This document shows positions 40,229 through 43,632 of a stretch of 43,632 nt of DNA, in pieces. The first letter of the stretch is position 1, and each line of letters begins with the position of its first letter. The position numbers were made by a program, and so were the translations under genes. The notes under the pieces were generated by a model that was given only the letters and a program-made list of their open reading frames with translations, was not told where the DNA came from and did not search any database. The stretch covers positions 1 to 43,632 of the forward strand of contig JALWLE010000084.1 in the NCBI GenBank assembly GCA_026996605.1. The letters run 5' to 3'. Origin of the DNA: Flavobacteriales bacterium (GTDB lineage Bacteria; Bacteroidota; Bacteroidia; Flavobacteriales; Flavobacteriaceae).

Positions 40229-41101
40229 CTAGTCTTTTTTGTTTATAAAATCGATTATTCCATCGACAACCGCCTTATTTTTCATAATACGACTATGCCC
40301 AAGTCCTTTGGTTTTGAGCATTTGACCATTCTTGAGTTGTTTGTAATTGTTAAGCGCATCGGTAACCGGTACTTCTTTATCATCTTCATCATGGACAATC
40401 AGCACCGGTTCTTTGATTTTTTTAGTTTGGGCGCTGCCGTGGAAATCAAATATAGATTTACCTGTAATTTTTTCAAATACAGCAATCAGTTTTTCAGCCA
40501 CAATAGGCTTGAGTTCCAAGAGTTTAACAAAATTATTAAAAATATTAAAAATAGAATCCGGCGCTCCGATAATCACCAATTTTTTAAAAATCGAGCGATT
40601 ACCTTGAACATTCAACAGTGCAATGCCACCCATAGAATGTCCTATGGCTACATCAAAAGGTCCATAAGTTTCAGCAACGGTTTCAATACTTTTGATAAAT
40701 TCGGGCATCATGGTTTTGTTGCCGGTCGATTTGCCATGAGCCGGTGCATCAAAACTGATAACTGTATAACCCTGTTTTAGCAATGCATCAATGATTTTAA
40801 ACATTTGTGTAGCACGTCCCGACCAACCATGTACCACCAATGCTTTTTTGTTGCCATTGCCCCAACGGTAAACCGCTATGGATTTGTCAATTTCAGGAAT
40901 AGCAAGAAAGGAAATATCTGCTTTTTTTGCCCATGGCTTTTCGGCTTCGGGCGTTTTGTGTTTAATGGGCTTTTGAAATAAAAATCGGACATATTTAGTA
41001 GCTAAAGCAGGAGAGAGAGCTTGTAAAAATTTACCGATTTGGATGATTATACGTGGAATTTTTACGCCACCTTGTTGTTTATTAGATTTTTTTGGACTCA
41101 T
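40229..41101 (-). CDS. Alpha/beta hydrolase
   Basis: A 290-residue cytoplasmic hydrolase with no signal peptide. The nucleophile is Ser156 in GHSMGG, the acid is probably Asp240 or Asp241 in 'VLIVHDEDDKEVP', and His269 in 'GLGHSRIM' completes the triad. The oxyanion segment is 'VVHGWSGRATQMF'. It is similar to serine aminopeptidase/lysophospholipase-type hydrolases; the substrate cannot be told. It is preceded by a head-GIN lipoprotein gene (19 bp gap) and followed by the M1 peptidase gene (2 bp gap), so it is in the middle of a likely operon. Confidence 0.85.
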   Translation of the reverse strand: MSPKKSNKQQGGVKIPRIIIQIGKFLQALSPALATKYVRFLFQKPIKHKTPEAEKPWAKKADISFLAIPEIDKSIAVYRWGNGNKKALVVHGWSGRATQMFKIIDALLKQGYTVISFDAPAHGKSTGNKTMMPEFIKSIETVAETYGPFDVAIGHSMGGIALLNVQGNRSIFKKLVIIGAPDSIFNIFNNFVKLLELKPIVAEKLIAVFEKITGKSIFDFHGSAQTKKIKEPVLIVHDEDDKEVPVTDALNNYKQLKNGQMLKTKGLGHSRIMKNKAVVDGIIDFINKKD

Positions 41102-41120
41102 GAGTTTGTTAATTGAATCG

Positions 41121-41864
41121 CTAATTTACAAAATAAATATGACCGGCATAATGTTCCGTAATATTAACCACTGGTGGACGATGATACAAGTAAATATCAC
41201 CGTAACCAAATAAGTCACCTGTAATTTCCTGTACCGGATATAAGTGCATATCGGCATCACTACGTTGGTAAACTCTGATTTTTTGAGCGATAAAGTTTCG
41301 ACCTTTAAAAATTGGATTAACCCCATAAAATCCGACAAACAAGTCGTTACAAGTACCATTTACATTGAAAATACTAGTACCGTTAGCTGTTATTTTAAGA
41401 CGATTCATATTGATTTTTAAATCAAAATCTGCAATATTGTTTGTGCCGGTTCGATTGTTTTCACAAATGATATCAAGCTGATTAAATTGCCATGTATTTC
41501 CCGATGTAATTTTCATATCCGTATTGGCTATCAAACATTTGATATCTTCAACATACAACGTAACATCAGCAACGGCATCTTCATTTTCTATCAAACAATC
41601 GGTTTGGTTGGTCAGGATTAGTTTTCGATTAACAATTTTATAATCTATATTTTTCCAAACGTCTTTACTGACCTCAATCTGCATCTTATTTACAGTTGTA
41701 TCATATATTTTAAGTTGCACTAACGGATTGACTTCAATCGTGTCAATTGCTTGTAAATCAATTTGTTTTGTCATGCGTTCTTTTGAAAACTTACAAGTAA
41801 ACGGCGTTTTGTTGCAAGCACTCAATAAGCCGGTTAACAGTAATATGTATAATAATTGTTTCAT
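41121..41864 (-). CDS. Head-GIN domain (DUF2807) lipoprotein
   Basis: A 247-residue lipoprotein: signal peptide MKQLLYILLLTGLLSAC with the modified Cys at 17. The mature part is a beta-helix-like DUF2807 domain, seen in the ladder of short strands ('VQLKIYDTTVNKMQIEVSKD', 'LKITANGTSIFNVNG', 'QKIRVYQRSDADMHLYPVQ'). Such proteins are common in Bacteroidetes envelopes, and their function is unknown. It is followed closely by the hydrolase and M1 peptidase genes and preceded by a PagL-like gene 136 bp upstream. Confidence 0.85.
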   Translation of the reverse strand: MKQLLYILLLTGLLSACNKTPFTCKFSKERMTKQIDLQAIDTIEVNPLVQLKIYDTTVNKMQIEVSKDVWKNIDYKIVNRKLILTNQTDCLIENEDAVADVTLYVEDIKCLIANTDMKITSGNTWQFNQLDIICENNRTGTNNIADFDLKINMNRLKITANGTSIFNVNGTCNDLFVGFYGVNPIFKGRNFIAQKIRVYQRSDADMHLYPVQEITGDLFGYGDIYLYHRPPVVNITEHYAGHIYFVN

Positions 41865-41909
41865 TTTTTATTAATTATTCTATTAATAAAGAGCTTACTC
41901 TGTTTTAAT

Positions 41910-41990
41910 AGTACGATTTCGCTTTACATAAGTCATTTCGTACTTTTAACTTTCTACTTCGGTTACAGGGTTACTGAACCTGTCGAAGTA
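41910..41990. repeat. Two adjacent hairpin repeats
   Basis: AGTACGA (41910-41916) pairs with TCGTACT (41938-41944). TACTTCG and ACAGG (41955-41969) pair with CCTGT and CGAAGTA (41979-41990). They lie between the PagL-like gene and the head-GIN gene without a T-run; they look like dispersed intergenic hairpins, not terminators. Confidence 0.5.
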
Positions 41991-42000
41991 TAACTTTCAA

Positions 42001-43116
42001 CTATATCCGATACATCAACCCGAATTCCATAGCTTCGGCTCTATTGATACCGTGTACTTTCAGCCCGTATAATAGTCGCCAGTGTTTATTGATATAAAAC
42101 TTGGTTGCCAAGCGATTATAAAATCTTGTTTCAAAATTATAAGGATAATAAATATAGTAGCCGGCACAAATATCTATACCGAATTTTTTATAATAAAATT
42201 CATGTCCGGCATAAATACCTATGCGTTTAAAATCGGGAATATCGTCCAAATGATATTCGGGCATGGCAAAGTGTTCATAGCGAATTTGTTCCTTTAAAAA
42301 ATAAGAGACAAACAATTCTAAACCAAAACTGATTTTATGCCTGAAATTCAGATGTTTTTCTACCTGAAATCCCAGAATAAAAAACGGAAATTGTCCGCTG
42401 TCATAATAATCAGATTCGTTGATTCCAAAACGTAAAAAGCCGAGATATTGCCATTTTTCATCATATTCCGGTGTTTGTTTTTTGGGCAAAATTATACCTG
42501 AACGTCCGTCATACAGTAACCCGATAGTCATACTCGGAATGTTGGCACCATAGTTGGGTGATTGTAAATTTCCGTTGGAATAATGAAAGATTGCCAACCC
42601 CAATTGTAACCGCCAATTTTGATAGATTTTCGGACTTTTCAGATATAAACCAATATCAAACGGGAATAACCAATGCGACCCGAACAATTGGTTTTTAGAA
42701 TTATTTTGTTTGTCATACGGATGTGTATTATAAGCCACACCTTGAGATAAACGAAATGATAGTTGAAACCCTTGTTGTGGCTTAATTAAATAGTAAGACA
42801 AAAAACCATACAAACCATAATTTTTACCTAAAACCTTGTCTCTAAAATCATGGTACAAAAAACTAACGCCGAAATCAGAATAAGCATATTTGTTTAGCAG
42901 GTTTTGATCATAATAGTTAGCTCGGTGCCAATTGATTTGAAAGGAATACGGCATTTCTTGGGCAAACACATAATTGGATTTGATACGTGACAAATTATAA
43001 CCCAAATTAACATCTGCCGACAACATTTGATTATGTAATAACGATGTGTTTTGCCCAAATAAATATTCCCCTACAAAGAAAAGCAAGAAAAAATAGTATG
43101 TCAGCCATATTTTCAC
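42001..43116 (-). CDS. Acyloxyacyl hydrolase / PagL-like lipid A deacylase
   Basis: A 371-residue outer-membrane beta-barrel. No ATG is available near the signal peptide; the GTG at 43116 (encoding VKIWLTYYFFLLFFVGEYLFG) gives a good signal sequence and is preferred to a TTG at 43149. A TATATTTG box (matching TAnnTTTG) lies just upstream of this GTG. The PagL motif is in 'AIFHYSNGNLQSPNYG', with the catalytic His178 and Ser180 (GTG numbering). PagL removes the 3-O acyl chain of lipid A; the flavobacterial relatives are much longer than the about 170-residue PagL and carry an annotation by homology only. Confidence 0.8.
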   Translation of the reverse strand: MKIWLTYYFFLLFFVGEYLFGQNTSLLHNQMLSADVNLGYNLSRIKSNYVFAQEMPYSFQINWHRANYYDQNLLNKYAYSDFGVSFLYHDFRDKVLGKNYGLYGFLSYYLIKPQQGFQLSFRLSQGVAYNTHPYDKQNNSKNQLFGSHWLFPFDIGLYLKSPKIYQNWRLQLGLAIFHYSNGNLQSPNYGANIPSMTIGLLYDGRSGIILPKKQTPEYDEKWQYLGFLRFGINESDYYDSGQFPFFILGFQVEKHLNFRHKISFGLELFVSYFLKEQIRYEHFAMPEYHLDDIPDFKRIGIYAGHEFYYKKFGIDICAGYYIYYPYNFETRFYNRLATKFYINKHWRLLYGLKVHGINRAEAMEFGLMYRI

Positions 43117-43213
43117 CTTACAAATATAACGGAAATTGTTGATGCCCAAGGTTTATATTTTATGTTGATTTCATATGCGTCATGGCATCAAAATCACTTG
43201 AATACAACTCCGG

Positions 43214-43632
43214 TTATTCCTTACCATCGACATAATCTTGCAGATATTTAAACCGTTCGGTCAGTTGTCCGTTTTCGGTCATTTTAGCGCGTTGTAAAAT
43301 CCCGTCTTTATCACCGTTAAAAAATGCCGGAATGATATATTTTTCAAAGTTTTGACCAAAGCCTTCTGACGCATCGCGGGCAATTTCATTGGGCAGATTA
43401 TCCACCGTCATGCAAGCAATGGCTTTATCATCTTTGTAATCAATTTCTTGTCCGGTAGCGGGATCGTAACCGTAAATGGGGTCGGCAATGGTTGAAGCTT
43501 TAATAGTAGTAGCCACCGGTCCATCGATATCGCAGCTGATGTCGCCTACCACCTTGATGCGATTGTCGGGGGCTTGCAAATGCTCGCGGGTTAAAATATA
43601 AGGGGCGCCTTGTCCGTAAAAATGTCCGGCAA
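43214..43632 (-). CDS. NAD(P)-dependent oxidoreductase, alanine/saccharopine dehydrogenase-like (C-terminal part)
   Basis: The reverse-strand frame is open from the window edge (43632) to a stop at 43214, about 138 residues; the N-terminus is outside. The segment 'ISCDIDGPVATTIKASTIADPIYGY', then 'VDNLPNEIARDASEGFGQ' and 'LTERFKYLQDYVDGK', match flavobacterial proteins of the alanine dehydrogenase/PNT C-terminal family, often called lysine- or saccharopine-dehydrogenase-like. The true substrate is uncertain. It would be the gene upstream of the PagL-like gene, with a 97-bp gap. Confidence 0.82.
   Translation of the reverse strand, partial: AGHFYGQGAPYILTREHLQAPDNRIKVVGDISCDIDGPVATTIKASTIADPIYGYDPATGQEIDYKDDKAIACMTVDNLPNEIARDASEGFGQNFEKYIIPAFFNGDKDGILQRAKMTENGQLTERFKYLQDYVDGKE

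Noticed and set aside
40295-40780. 161-codon forward-strand open frame
   Set aside because: It is antisense to the alpha/beta hydrolase gene, whose catalytic triad is intact.
41955-41990. Terminator after the PagL-like gene
   Set aside because: The hairpin is good but has no T-run on the relevant strand; it looks like a dispersed repeat.

Overview
The window looks like a piece of a low-GC chromosome from the phylum Bacteroidetes (Bacteroidota), most likely class Flavobacteriia. The evidence is a secreted protease with a type IX secretion (T9SS) C-terminal sorting domain, DUF5606, DUF1343 and head-GIN (DUF2807) proteins, two POT peptide transporters, a Tgt without zinc cysteines, few Shine-Dalgarno sites, and many promoter -7 boxes of the Bacteroidetes form TAnnTTTG close to start codons. 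I cannot name the genus. No rRNA, tRNA, CRISPR array, prophage or complete insertion sequence was seen.

Layout. 1-9175: 5' part of mnmE (reverse strand), a secreted fibre-like protein, an AddB-type nuclease, a dienoyl-CoA-reductase-like SDR, two small proteins, a LolC/E-type permease and, divergent from it by 14 bp, a NamZ/DUF1343 peptidoglycan hydrolase. 9176-9797: a gene-free stretch holding a 276-bp MITE-like element (28-bp terminal inverted repeats, 8-bp flanking direct repeats, internal REP-like hairpins), then a near-perfect sigma-54 promoter driving a short putative sRNA. 9798-16447: umuC without umuD, a large T9SS-exported M4 protease, a small outer-membrane-type protein and an AraC regulator. 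16589-16680: a second sRNA-like unit related to the first. 16683-22240: the cell-elongation operon mreB-mreC-mreD-mrdA-rodA (reverse strand). 22404-29533: a MacB-like permease, a coiled-coil membrane protein, tgt, an LptF/G permease, the diadenylate cyclase cdaA with a lipoprotein gene in front, and a DUF5606 protein. 29756-37856: dipeptidyl peptidase IV, two POT transporters, a small conserved protein and an AI-2E-family permease. 37935-43632: M1 aminopeptidase, alpha/beta hydrolase, head-GIN lipoprotein, PagL-like acyloxyacyl hydrolase and the 3' part of an NAD(P)-dependent oxidoreductase, all on the reverse strand.

How the genes work together. Two themes stand out. One is the cell envelope: the Rod complex, c-di-AMP synthesis, the Lol/Lpt-type permeases, a muramidase and a lipid A deacylase. 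The other is protein feeding: a secreted M4 endoprotease, DPP4, M1 aminopeptidase and two proton-coupled di/tripeptide importers form a plausible route from protein to imported dipeptides.

The genes are mostly core genes. The least explained material is between them. It comprises the paired sRNA-like units, the MITE, an 88-bp-period dispersed repeat, a hairpin family whose inner stem changes sequence but keeps pairing, and identical tandem repeats placed directly before two unrelated start codons.
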